Below are positions 39,983 to 48,953 of a stretch of 64,000 nt of DNA, in pieces (the stretch's first letter is position 1; every line of letters begins with the position of its first letter). The DNA is from JALZKA01 sp963734015. Its GTDB lineage: Bacteria; Actinomycetota; Thermoleophilia; Solirubrobacterales; 70-9. Where the stretch lies: positions 1 to 64,000 of the forward strand of contig CAVTFG010000003.1 in NCBI GenBank assembly GCA_963734015.1. The letters run 5' to 3'. The position numbers and the translations under genes are program-made. The notes under the pieces are model-generated. The model was not told the origin of the DNA, did not search any database, and saw only the letters and a list, made by a program, of their open reading frames with translations.

Positions 39983-40870
39983 ATGGGCCTCTTCGCGCAC
40001 GTCGGCTCGGGCGTCTTCGAGCCCCTCCAGGTGATCGGCGTGACCGCCTTCGGCGCCGTCTACGCGCTGCGCGCGGCGACGCTGGCGAGGGAGGGGCGGT
40101 CGGTGCCGATGTGGCGGCTCACCTGCTACTTCAGCGGCCTCGTCCTGATCCTCGTCGCGTTCGTGTCGCCGGTCGCCCACCTTGGCGGCGAGCTCGTGAT
40201 GGCGCACATGGTCCAGCACCTGATCATCGGCGACATCGCCGCGCTCCTGATCGTCCTCGGCCTGACCCGATCGATCCTGCAGCCGGTGATGGCGCTGAAG
40301 TGGTTCGACGGGCTCCGCGTCCTGATCCTGCCGATGATCGCGCTGCCGCTGTGGATCGTGAACTTCTACGTCTGGCACATCCCCGCGCTGTACGACGCCA
40401 CCGTCACCAACGAGTTCCTCCACGCCCTCCAGCACGCCTGCTTCATCGGTTTCGGCGTCCTGATGTGGATGCCGATCGCGGGCCCGCTGCCGGTGCCGAG
40501 TTGGTTCGGCGGCGGCGCCCAGGTGGGCTACACGGCGGTGGCGCGGCTGGCGATGGCCGGGCTGGGCAACATCCTCATGTGGTCGGGGGCGGTGCTCTAC
40601 ACCGCCTACGCGGCCGGCGAGGAGTACTGGGGCATCTCACCGCTGACCGACCAGGGCACAGCAGGAGTGATCATGATGACCGAGGGCGCGCTGATCACCC
40701 TCGGCGTACTCGCGTGGACCCTCCTGCGCTGGGCGGCTCGCGACACCGAGAAGCAACATCTGCTGGATCTCGCCGCCGAGCGCGGCGTCGCGCTGGAGCC
40801 CGAGCGCGCCGAGCGCGCGGTGCGCGCCGGGCACGGCGCGCTGCTCGAGGAACGGCTGAGGCGGAGTTGA
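39983..40870 (+). CDS. CtaG/cytochrome c oxidase caa3-assembly-like membrane protein
   Basis: A 295-residue protein with about seven membrane helices of the CtaG_Cox type. Conserved histidines stand in FVSPVAHLGGELVMAHMVQH, WHIPALYDATV and LHALQHACFIGFGVLMWMPI, plausible copper or heme ligands. ATG 39983 fits the first helix; an in-frame TTG lies 12 bases upstream. CtaG homologues aid assembly of caa3 oxidases, but no oxidase genes are present here. Its TGA overlaps the TTG of the next gene. Confidence 0.85.
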   Translation: MGLFAHVGSGVFEPLQVIGVTAFGAVYALRAATLAREGRSVPMWRLTCYFSGLVLILVAFVSPVAHLGGELVMAHMVQHLIIGDIAALLIVLGLTRSILQPVMALKWFDGLRVLILPMIALPLWIVNFYVWHIPALYDATVTNEFLHALQHACFIGFGVLMWMPIAGPLPVPSWFGGGAQVGYTAVARLAMAGLGNILMWSGAVLYTAYAAGEEYWGISPLTDQGTAGVIMMTEGALITLGVLAWTLLRWAARDTEKQHLLDLAAERGVALEPERAERAVRAGHGALLEERLRRS

Positions 40871-42360
40871 GCCAGAACCGGTTCCTCTACGTCCTCGTCT
40901 TCACGGTGGGGATCGCGACGCTTGGAGCCGAGATCGCGGCGGCCCGGCTCTTGGCTCCGTTCTTCGGAGCGTCCACGATCGTCTGGGCGAACACGATCGG
41001 CGTCGTCCTGGTGGCGCTCTCGATCGGGTACTGGTGGGGCGGGCGGCTGGGCGACCGCTACCCCGACCGGCGGTATCTCCTCCTGGTGGTCCTCGGCGCC
41101 TCCGGCCTGGTCGCGCTGATCCCGTTCGTCGCCCAGCCGTTCTTCGAGCTTTCGATCGACGCGCTGGACGAGATCGAGGCCGGCGCGTTCGTCGGCTCGC
41201 TGTTCGCGGTCCTCTTCCTGATCGCGATCCCGGTTGCGGTCCTCGGCACGGTCTCGCCATGGGCGATCCGCCTCTCGGTCCCCGACGTCGAGCACGCGGG
41301 CCGGGTCGCGGGCCGGCTCTACGCGATCTCGACCGTCGGGTCGCTGCTGGGGACGATGCTCGCCGCGCTGGTCCTGATCCCGTTCGCCGGCACCCAGCGC
41401 ACGTTCGTCATCTTCGCCCTGCTGCTCGCGCTCGTCGCCGCGGCGGGGCTCGGCTGGCGCTACATGGCGGCGCCCATCGCGGCCGCCGCGATCCTCGCGA
41501 TCCCCGTGGGCACGGTCAAGTCCTCGGACGAGGGCGAGATCCTGTTCGAGACGGACTCCGAGCACCAGTACATCCGGGTGATCGAGGAGGACGACGGCGA
41601 CCGCCTGCTGGAGCTGAACGAGGGGCAGGCGGTCCATTCCCTCATGCGCGCCGGGTCGTACCTGACCGGCGACGTCTGGGACGGGTATCTCGTGCTACCC
41701 CTCGCGGGGCTCGGCGAGCCGCCCGAGCGAATCGCGATCCTCGGAAACGCGGCCGGTACGACGGCCCGCGCCTACGGCAATTACTTCCCCGACACCCAGG
41801 TGGACGGGGTCGAGATCGACTCCGAGCTGGAGGAGGTCGGCAACCGGTTCTTCGACATGGGCTCGAACGAGAACCTGACCGTCCACAACGAGGACGCCCG
41901 GCCCTGGCTGCGCCGGTCCGGGGGCGGGTACGACGCGATCTTCGTCGATGCTTACCGCCAGCCCTACATCCCCTTCTACCTGGCGACCGAGGAGTTCTTC
42001 AGCCTCGTGCGCGACCGGCTCGCGCCCGGCGGCGTGGTCGTCGTGAACGCCGGCCACCCTGAGGGCAACGACGACCTCGAGAAGGTCCTCGGGCGGACGA
42101 TGGCCGAGGTGTTCCCAACGGTGCTGCGCGACCCGATCGAGCCCACCAACACGCTGCTTGTCGCGAGCGAGGGGCCACTCACGGCGGAGAGGATGCGCGA
42201 GGCCGCGCAGGAGCTGCCGAACGAGATCCGCAGCCTCGCCGCGATCGAGGGAGGGCGCCTCGGCCCGCGACTGGACGGCGGCGCCGTCTACACGGACGAC
42301 CGCGCGCCGGTCGAGTGGCTGATCGACCGCTCGATCCTCGGGTACGCAGGTGAGCAGTGA
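40867..42360 (+). CDS. Membrane-anchored spermidine synthase-like protein
   Basis: A 497-residue fusion. An N-terminal domain of about six helices (FTVGIATLGAEIAAARLLAP, SIGYWWGGRLGDRYPDRRYL) resembles a transporter half. A soluble Rossmann methyltransferase-like domain follows (IAILGNAAGTTARAYGNYFP, VDGVEIDSELEEVGNRFF, YDAIFVDAYRQPYIPFYLAT). The motif GNAAGT replaces the canonical GGGxG. Spermidine synthase activity is not assured; the gate-keeping Asp pair should be checked. TTG start overlaps the stop of the CtaG-like gene. Confidence 0.85.
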   Translation: MSQNRFLYVLVFTVGIATLGAEIAAARLLAPFFGASTIVWANTIGVVLVALSIGYWWGGRLGDRYPDRRYLLLVVLGASGLVALIPFVAQPFFELSIDALDEIEAGAFVGSLFAVLFLIAIPVAVLGTVSPWAIRLSVPDVEHAGRVAGRLYAISTVGSLLGTMLAALVLIPFAGTQRTFVIFALLLALVAAAGLGWRYMAAPIAAAAILAIPVGTVKSSDEGEILFETDSEHQYIRVIEEDDGDRLLELNEGQAVHSLMRAGSYLTGDVWDGYLVLPLAGLGEPPERIAILGNAAGTTARAYGNYFPDTQVDGVEIDSELEEVGNRFFDMGSNENLTVHNEDARPWLRRSGGGYDAIFVDAYRQPYIPFYLATEEFFSLVRDRLAPGGVVVVNAGHPEGNDDLEKVLGRTMAEVFPTVLRDPIEPTNTLLVASEGPLTAERMREAAQELPNEIRSLAAIEGGRLGPRLDGGAVYTDDRAPVEWLIDRSILGYAGEQ

Positions 42361-42482
42361 CCCGGGCCGACCGGCTCGCCGCCTGGCTCGTGACCGGGCC
42401 CGTGGGACGCGTCTTCGCCTTCGTGGGGGACCTCGGGGCCGCGCTCGGCTCATGGGCCCTCAATAAGCTCAGTCGCAGATGA
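42357..42482 (+). CDS. 41-residue conserved-looking small protein
   Basis: GTG 42357 overlaps the stop of the spermidine synthase-like gene and its TGA overlaps the ATG of tig, so it is fitted exactly between them. The translation (VTRADRLAAWLVTGPVGRVF, then FVGDLGAALGSWALNKLSRR) is an amphipathic or membrane-associated helix with basic ends. The double overlap and protein-like composition argue for a real gene. Function unknown. Confidence 0.55.
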   Translation: MTRADRLAAWLVTGPVGRVFAFVGDLGAALGSWALNKLSRR

Positions 42483-43873
42483 GGACCGAGGTCACCGAGC
42501 TACCCGAATCGCGCGCCCGCCTCGAGGTGGGGATCGAGCCCGAGCTGCTCGCCAAGCGCGTCGACCGCGCCGCCAAGCAGATGGCGGGCGAGATGAAGAT
42601 GCCCGGCTTCCGCAAGGGGAAGGTGCCCCCGCAGCTCGTGATCCAGCGGATCGGCCGCGAGGCCGTGCTGGAGCAGGCGATCCGCGACTCGCTGCCCGAA
42701 TGGTATGAGCGGGCGATCGTTGACGCCGGCCTGCCGACCGTGGGCGACCCGAAGCTCGACGTCGATCAGCTCCCCGCCGAGGGCGAGGAGCTGGTCTTCC
42801 AGATCGAAATCGGGGTGCGACCGACCGCGATTCTGGGCGAGTATCGGGGCCTCGAGGTCGGAAGGACCGAGGTCGAGGTGCCCGACGAGCAGATCGCGGA
42901 GGAGCTCGACCGCCTGCGCGAGGGCCTCGGGAGCCTGAACCCCGTCGACCGCGCGGCCGCCGAGGGCGACGTCGTGGTGATGGACTTCGAGGGCACGATC
43001 GACGGCGAGACCTTCGAGGGCTCCACGGGCAAGGACTTCACGATCGAGCTTGGCTCCGACGGCCTGATGCCCGAGTTCAACACCGGGCTCGCGGGAAGGT
43101 CGGCCGGCGACGAGGTGCAGCTCGACGTCAGCTTTCCGGACGATCACCAGCAGGAGGACATCGCCGGCAAGACCGCGGCCTTCGCGATCAAGGTCGGGGA
43201 GGTCCGCGAGAAGGAGCTCCCGCCGCTCGACGACGACTTCGCTCAGTCCGCGTCGGAGTTCGACACCCTCGAAGAGTTGCGCGACGAGATCCGCACGCGC
43301 CTGACGTCAGCGCTGGAAGCCCGCGCCGACGCCGAGTTCCGCGACGCTGCGGTCGAGGCCGCGGCCGACGCGGCGACGATCGAGCTGCCGCACGACTTGG
43401 TCCACGCTCGCGCGCATGAGCTGTGGGAGCGGTTCGAGCGTTCGCTCGCGCAGCGCGGGATCGATCCGCAGATGTACGCGCAGATGCAGGGCAAGGACCG
43501 GCACGACCTCATCGACGAGGGTGAGGAGTCGGCCGAGAAGTCCCTGCGCCGCGAGGCGACTCTGGCGGCCGTGGCCGAGGCCGAGGACATCGAGCCGTCC
43601 GACGACGACCTGATCGACGCCCTCGGGCCCGGCGACGGCAAGGACGCGCCCGAGAAGATCCTGAAGCGACTCCGTGAGGGCGGGCGCGACGTGCTCTTGC
43701 GCGAGGAGGTTCGCCTGCGCAAGGCGGCCGAGCTCATCGCCGAGCAGGCGAAGCCGATCCCCAAGGCGCAGGCCGACGCGCGCGAGGCGATCTGGACCCC
43801 GGACAAGGAGCCCGAGGGCGAAGCCGGGAAGGCCGGCGAGAAGCCCGGCGAGCTCTGGACGCCGGGCAGCTGA
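42479..43873 (+). CDS. tig: Trigger factor, ribosome-associated chaperone
   Basis: A 464-residue protein. The N-terminal ribosome-binding domain holds the GFRKGKVPPQLV signature (near residue 43). The FKBP-like isomerase domain has GDVVVMDFEGTIDGETFEGS and ELGSDGLMPEFNTGLAGRSA. A long helical C-terminal domain follows and ends in a charged, Gly/Glu-rich tail. It binds nascent chains at the ribosome exit. As in most bacteria, clpP and clpX follow. Confidence 0.95.
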   Translation: MRTEVTELPESRARLEVGIEPELLAKRVDRAAKQMAGEMKMPGFRKGKVPPQLVIQRIGREAVLEQAIRDSLPEWYERAIVDAGLPTVGDPKLDVDQLPAEGEELVFQIEIGVRPTAILGEYRGLEVGRTEVEVPDEQIAEELDRLREGLGSLNPVDRAAAEGDVVVMDFEGTIDGETFEGSTGKDFTIELGSDGLMPEFNTGLAGRSAGDEVQLDVSFPDDHQQEDIAGKTAAFAIKVGEVREKELPPLDDDFAQSASEFDTLEELRDEIRTRLTSALEARADAEFRDAAVEAAADAATIELPHDLVHARAHELWERFERSLAQRGIDPQMYAQMQGKDRHDLIDEGEESAEKSLRREATLAAVAEAEDIEPSDDDLIDALGPGDGKDAPEKILKRLREGGRDVLLREEVRLRKAAELIAEQAKPIPKAQADAREAIWTPDKEPEGEAGKAGEKPGELWTPGS

Positions 43874-43916
43874 CGCGCCCGGACCGACCGACCCGCTTGG
43901 GTAGACTCAGCCGCCG

Positions 43917-44502
<586 letters not shown>

Positions 44503-44608
44503 ACCCCGGGCGACAGCCGCGACGCTTGCCGCTGCAAGCGCCTTCGCCGTCGTCGCGTCCGCCGGGACGGCGGGCCAGTCCCGCGAGTTCGAGGTCACGC
44601 GGGCCTCG

Positions 44609-45310
44609 GTGGCGCCGAAGGACGCCTACTTCGCGGGTCGTAAGCCGGCGACCCTGCGCTACGTCTTCCGGAGCGCGGGCGACCGCCGGCCGATAACCGT
44701 GAGCGTCGTCCGGGTCGGCAGCGGGCAGGTGGTGTCTCGCTGGAAGCGGCCTGCGGTTGCCCCCGGCGTTCCGCACAAGCAGCCGTGGCACGGCTCGCGG
44801 CGCGGTGGCAAGCCCGCACACGATGGCCGCTACGCGTTTCGCATCGCCTCGCCGGGTGCGCCGGTTGTCCCGGCCGGCCGATTCCGGCTCCACGGCCACC
44901 GCTTTCCGGTCAACGGCGGCCACGGAGATCGTGGCCCGATCGGCGACTTCGGGGCGCCGCGCAGCGGCGGGCGGATCCACGAGGGCTTCGATGTCACCGC
45001 CCCGTGCGGGACACCGCTCCTCGCGGTGCGCGCCGGGCGGGTCAAGCGCGCGGGATACGACCCGCAGCTCTACGGACACTTCATCCGGGTCAACGCCCGA
45101 CACTCGCCCCTGAGTTACTTCTACGCGCATCTCCTCCGGCCGGCCGAGGCCCGAGCGGGCGACGCCGTCAAGACCAGCGAGCGCCTCGGCAAGATCGGGC
45201 TCACCGGCAACGCCGCCGGGACCCCCTGCCACCTGCACGTCGAGCTGCGCCGCTCGGGCCGCCTGCTGGATCCGGAGCCGAGGCTCGCCCGCTGGGATCG
45301 GTACGGCTGA
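44609..45310 (+). CDS. M23 (LytM) peptidase, exported
   Basis: 233 residues from GTG 44609. The catalytic zinc motifs are HEGFDVTAPCG (HxxxD) and PCHLHVEL (HxH), with FYAHLL between, giving a complete LytM peptidoglycan endopeptidase site. Upstream in the same frame a signal peptide is encoded (ATLAAASAFAVVASAGTAGQ, about 44520-44580), so the real protein begins earlier, but no ATG, GTG or TTG in that frame precedes it. An unusual start or a sequence error near 44500 is likely. Cleaves cell-wall cross-bridges outside the membrane. Confidence 0.8.
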   Translation: MAPKDAYFAGRKPATLRYVFRSAGDRRPITVSVVRVGSGQVVSRWKRPAVAPGVPHKQPWHGSRRGGKPAHDGRYAFRIASPGAPVVPAGRFRLHGHRFPVNGGHGDRGPIGDFGAPRSGGRIHEGFDVTAPCGTPLLAVRAGRVKRAGYDPQLYGHFIRVNARHSPLSYFYAHLLRPAEARAGDAVKTSERLGKIGLTGNAAGTPCHLHVELRRSGRLLDPEPRLARWDRYG

Positions 45311-45316
45311 ACGAGA

Positions 45317-45351
45317 ACGGCCGGCCCGGGGAAGATCCCCGAGACGGCCGT
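45317..45351. terminator. Bidirectional hairpin between convergent genes
   Basis: ACGGCC (45317-45322) pairs with GGCCGT (45346-45351), enclosing CGGGGA/TCCCCG (45327-45332 and 45336-45341). It lies between the M23 gene stop and the convergent secreted-protein gene stop at 45375. Confidence 0.6.
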
Positions 45352-45374
45352 CAGCGAATTCGCAGTTGTGACGG

Positions 45375-45785
45375 CTAGCGCGCCACCCACCTCACCTTGC
45401 CGCTGTCGCAGTTCCGAGCGGTCGGGCTGAAGTTGCCCTGGGCGCGGATCGTGCCGCGGACGACGTCGAGGTCACCGCTGACCCTTCCCTTGACCCGGAC
45501 CCGCCTGCCGGCTCGGCGCAGCGAGTCGGAGAACCGGTTGCGGTCGTTGACCTCGATGAACGGGAGCCTCCCGCGTGCCTGGATCAGCTGCCCGGTCGCG
45601 CACGGAGTGTCCAGCTTGCTGAACCTGAACCGCTTGAGCGCCGTGGGCTCGCCGCCCCGCGACTTGAGCGTGAACCTGATCTGGAAGTCGTCGGCGCCCT
45701 GACCGCGAAGTGCGTCCCCCGAGGCCGCGACCGGAAGCGCCAGCAGGGCAGAAGCCATGGCCAGCGCGAGAATCCCCTTCTTCAT
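45375..45785 (-). CDS. Secreted basic protein, Thermoleophilia orphan family
   Basis: 136 residues. Signal peptide KKGILALAMASALLALPVAA, then FQIRFTLKSRGGEPTALKRF, CATGQLIQARGRLPFIEVND, RRAGRRVRVKGRVSGDLDVV and the ending CDSGKVRWVAR. The pattern of a paired Cys, several basic beta strands and a final C-x-G-x-x-x-W-x-A-x-R recurs in the proteins at 48432 and 48953, so these are paralogues. A ribosome-binding site AAGGAGAAGG precedes the ATG. Function unknown. Confidence 0.75.
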   Translation of the reverse strand: MKKGILALAMASALLALPVAASGDALRGQGADDFQIRFTLKSRGGEPTALKRFRFSKLDTPCATGQLIQARGRLPFIEVNDRNRFSDSLRRAGRRVRVKGRVSGDLDVVRGTIRAQGNFSPTARNCDSGKVRWVAR

Positions 45786-45967
45786 CCTTCTCCTTTAGTT
45801 GAGTGACCCCTACCAGCGGGTCAGGGTAACGACCCTGCAATCGCTCGGGCGTCGGAAGGGACGCGGGCCTCGGTCGAGTAACAACCCAGAGACCCAGCCG
45901 AGGCCTCGCGTGTTCTAACCTGAAGCGGAAGAGGTCAGGCCAAACCCCGAGCGGCAAGGAGAGAACG

Positions 45968-47260
45968 CTGGCACGCCCGACCGACTCCAACGAGCAGCTC
46001 CTCTGCTCCTTCTGCGGCAAGTCGCAGCGCCAGGTCAAGAAGTTGATCGCCGGCCCGGGCGTCTACATCTGCGACGAGTGCATCGACCTCTGCAACGAGA
46101 TCATCGACGAGGAGCTGACGGCGCCGCCGAGCTTCGAGCTCGAGAGCCTGCCGAAGCCGGCCGAGATCCACGACGTCCTCCAGGAGTACGTCGTCGGCCA
46201 GGAGACCGCGAAGCGAGCACTCTCGGTCGCCGTCTACAACCACTACAAGCGGGTCCAGATCAAGCAGACCGCAGGCGACGGCGAGGTCGAGCTCCAGAAG
46301 TCGAACATCATGCTGCTGGGGCCGACCGGCTGCGGAAAGACGCTGCTCGCGCAGACTCTCGCCCGGATCCTGAACGTCCCGTTCGCGATCGCCGACGCCA
46401 CCGCGCTGACCGAGGCGGGCTACGTCGGCGAGGACGTCGAGAACATCCTGCTGAAGCTGATCCAGGCGGCCGACTTCGATGTCAAGAAGGCGGAGACCGG
46501 GATCATCTATATCGACGAGATCGACAAGATCGCGCGCAAGGCCGACAACCCGTCGATCACGCGCGACGTGTCGGGCGAGGGCGTCCAGCAGGCGCTCCTG
46601 AAGATCCTGGAGGGCACCACCGCCTCGGTCCCACCCCAGGGCGGGCGCAAGCACCCGCACCAGGAGTTCCTCACGATCGACACGACGAACATCCTGTTCA
46701 TCTGCGGCGGCTCGTTCGCGAACCTCGACAAGGTGATCGAGAAGCGGGTCGGGAACAAGGGCGTCGGGTTCGGCGCCCAGATCGACTCGGCCCGCGACAA
46801 GAACGACCTCGGCGAGATGTTCGAGAAGGTGCTCCCCGAGGACCTGATCGAGTACGGCCTGATCCCCGAGTTCATCGGCCGCCTCCCGGTGATGTCCGCG
46901 ATCCACCAGCTCAGCCGCGGCGACCTGATCACGATCCTGACCGAGCCGAAGAACGCGCTGACCAAGCAGTTCCACCGCTTCTTCGAGTTCGACGACATCG
47001 AGCTGGTCTTCGCCGACGATTCCCTCGGGGCTATCGCCGATCGCGCCCTGGAACGTGAGACCGGCGCGCGCGGCCTCCGCTCGATCCTGGAGGAGACGCT
47101 GCTCGACGTGCAGTTCGAGCTTCCCTCCCGCCGCGACGTCCGCAAGTGCGTCGTCACCAAGGAGACGATCGCCGAGGGCCGGCGCCCGACGCTGGTAACC
47201 GAAGCGGTCGCCGACGAGGCGACCCCCGACTACGACGAGCTCGGCGAAGAGTCGGCCTAG
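45968..47260 (+). CDS. clpX: ATP-dependent Clp protease ATP-binding subunit ClpX
   Basis: A 430-residue AAA+ unfoldase. The N-terminal zinc domain is CSFCGKSQRQVKKLIAGPGV to CDECIDLC. Walker A is GPTGCGKT near residue 120, Walker B is IIYIDEIDK near 180, pore and sensor regions include YVGEDVENIL and RVGNKGVGFGA, and the arginine finger is in IPEFIGRLPV. The family start MARPTDSNEQLLCSFC corresponds here to CTG 45968, 4 bases after AAGGAGAG, so a CTG start is used. It feeds substrates to ClpP. Confidence 0.96.
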   Translation: MARPTDSNEQLLCSFCGKSQRQVKKLIAGPGVYICDECIDLCNEIIDEELTAPPSFELESLPKPAEIHDVLQEYVVGQETAKRALSVAVYNHYKRVQIKQTAGDGEVELQKSNIMLLGPTGCGKTLLAQTLARILNVPFAIADATALTEAGYVGEDVENILLKLIQAADFDVKKAETGIIYIDEIDKIARKADNPSITRDVSGEGVQQALLKILEGTTASVPPQGGRKHPHQEFLTIDTTNILFICGGSFANLDKVIEKRVGNKGVGFGAQIDSARDKNDLGEMFEKVLPEDLIEYGLIPEFIGRLPVMSAIHQLSRGDLITILTEPKNALTKQFHRFFEFDDIELVFADDSLGAIADRALERETGARGLRSILEETLLDVQFELPSRRDVRKCVVTKETIAEGRRPTLVTEAVADEATPDYDELGEESA

Positions 47261-47261
47261 A

Positions 47262-48404
47262 TCAGGCGGCTTCGGGTAGCGTCGAGCGCAGGTCGCGCTC
47301 CGGCTCCACGCCGTAGCGCGCGCCGGTGGCGACGAGGTTCTCGCTGAGGCTCCAGCGGTCCGGGACGTCGGCGCCCTCGTGCTCGGGGCTCGCGCCCTTC
47401 AGCCGCATCGACCCGCGGTTGTCGCCGATCGCGCCGATCGCGGCTACCTGGTCCCGTCGGATCCGCAGGTCCGCGGGCAGGCCGGCCAGCTCGCGGCGCT
47501 TTTCCTCGACCGGCCGCGCGCGGGGGCCGGCCTCCTGGATCAGGGTCGGCACGACGCATTCGACCGCGCGGTGGGAGAGGTTCCATTGGCAGGCGAGCTG
47601 CATCGGGGTGAGGCCGGTCTCGGCCCGGATCGGCTGCATGCGCTCGATCCGCTGAAGCCCGCGCGCGATCCAGCCCTCGGGCCGGAAGCGGCGATGGTCG
47701 TGCTCGCCCAGTGGAGTCCGCGGGTCCAGGTCGCCCCAAAACAGCCCGCCGTAGTCGACCACGCGGGTGATCACGCGCACCTCCTTTGCCGCGGCGGCGT
47801 CCAGGACCATCTCACCCGGCCAGGGCTCGAGCGGATTCAGGATGATCATCGCCCAGTCGATCTGCGCCCCGAAGCGCTCCAGGCAGGCGATCAGGTCGAG
47901 CGTGAACCCGTTGGCCGGGCCCGGGGCGATCCCGATCCCCTCGGTGAGTCCCGCGTCGCGGAGCGCGGCCATCCCTGCCCAGACCTCGGCCGACTCGTAG
48001 CCGGTGCGGTCCGGGTTGTGCAGGAGGAGAACGTCGAACCGGGAGACGCCGATCGCGTCCAGGCTCCGCTCGGCGGCGCGCCGCAGGTACGCCGCGTAGT
48101 GGTCGGGGCCGCGCAGCGCAGGGTCCGTGAACCGCGGGAAGCCCTTCGCCCCCTGGCGCTCCCCCAGGTGGAAATCGTGGCCGATCGCCCCGACGAGCGC
48201 AAACGAGTCGCGATCCACGCCGGCCAGCGACCGGCCGAGCAGCCGGTCCGCCTCGCCCTCGCCGTAGACATCGGCCGTCAGGACCGTGTGGATCCCGTGC
48301 CCGGGGCGCAGCAGCGCCTCGAGGCGCTCGTCGTCGAGCTCCTCGCCGAAATGCATGAAGCGGCCACCGCTCCAGGTTCCGATTGCCGTCCTGCCCGGGA
48401 TCAT
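47262..48404 (-). CDS. Aldo/keto reductase family protein
   Basis: A 380-residue TIM-barrel protein. It has the opening AIGTWSGGRFMHFGEELDDE, HTVLTADVYGEGEADRLLGR (Asp/Tyr region), a DVLLLHNPDRTGYESAEVWA strand and VECVVPTLIQEAG near the NADPH end. The usual Asp-Tyr-Lys-His tetrad is only partly evident: the LLLHNP His is present, and the Tyr may be in DVYGEG. NADPH-dependent carbonyl reduction is the family activity; the substrate is unknown. It converges on clpX with 1 base between stops. Confidence 0.82.
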   Translation of the reverse strand: MIPGRTAIGTWSGGRFMHFGEELDDERLEALLRPGHGIHTVLTADVYGEGEADRLLGRSLAGVDRDSFALVGAIGHDFHLGERQGAKGFPRFTDPALRGPDHYAAYLRRAAERSLDAIGVSRFDVLLLHNPDRTGYESAEVWAGMAALRDAGLTEGIGIAPGPANGFTLDLIACLERFGAQIDWAMIILNPLEPWPGEMVLDAAAAKEVRVITRVVDYGGLFWGDLDPRTPLGEHDHRRFRPEGWIARGLQRIERMQPIRAETGLTPMQLACQWNLSHRAVECVVPTLIQEAGPRARPVEEKRRELAGLPADLRIRRDQVAAIGAIGDNRGSMRLKGASPEHEGADVPDRWSLSENLVATGARYGVEPERDLRSTLPEAA

Positions 48405-48431
48405 CGCCCGGGCAACGTTAGGGGACCGTGT

Positions 48432-48953
48432 TCAGCGCGGTGCGACCGGCGCGTTCGCGCCTCGCCTCGCCCTCCAGTCCAGCTTGCCCGAGTAGCAACG
48501 GACCAGCGAGCCGCGTCGCATCATCGACGGCTGGAAGAAGAGCTCGGCGTCAATCGTGCCCTTCGCCCTGCGCCTCCCCTCGAGCTTGCCCTTGAGCCGA
48601 TATCTCACGGTCGGCGAGCTGGACGGGCCCAGCCTGTGGGCGGCGCGGAAGGGCTCCGGCTCGCCGCGGAGCGTGCCCGCGAAGCGGTCGTCCTTGATCC
48701 GAAGCCGTCCGTTCACCCTGGCGAGCGCGTCGCCGCCGCTGCCGTTGACGCAGTTGTAACGCAGGAGCGCCGTGACCTTCGCGACCCTCTTCGTGCCCCC
48801 ACTTCGGACCACGTCGAAGCCGAAGTAGGTGGTCGGATTACGCTCCGCCCGGCCCTCGTAGCCGTTGTCGACGATGCTGCCCGGAGGCCCGGCGCTCGCC
48901 GGGATCGCGAGCACGAGTCCGGCGAGGCCCGCGGCGACCGCCGCGCGCCGCAT
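48432..48953 (-). CDS. Secreted basic protein, paralogue of 48953-49477
   Basis: 173 residues. Signal peptide MRRAAVAAGLAGLVLAIPAS, then YEGRAERNPTTYFGFDVVRS, VAKVTALLRYNCVNGSGGDA, DDRFAGTLRGEPEPF, KGKLEGRRRAKGTIDAELFF and the ending RCYSGKLDWRARRG. The gene upstream encodes the same order of motifs. Its ATG overlaps the TGA of that gene (TGATG). The likely structure is a disulfide-containing beta sandwich; the role is unknown. Confidence 0.8.
   Translation of the reverse strand: MRRAAVAAGLAGLVLAIPASAGPPGSIVDNGYEGRAERNPTTYFGFDVVRSGGTKRVAKVTALLRYNCVNGSGGDALARVNGRLRIKDDRFAGTLRGEPEPFRAAHRLGPSSSPTVRYRLKGKLEGRRRAKGTIDAELFFQPSMMRRGSLVRCYSGKLDWRARRGANAPVAPR

Noticed and set aside
40111..42360. A 749-residue protein covering both the CtaG-like and spermidine synthase-like region
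   Set aside because: Its first 250 residues are an Arg/Pro-rich out-of-frame reading of the CtaG-like gene; the TTG at 40867 is the sensible start.
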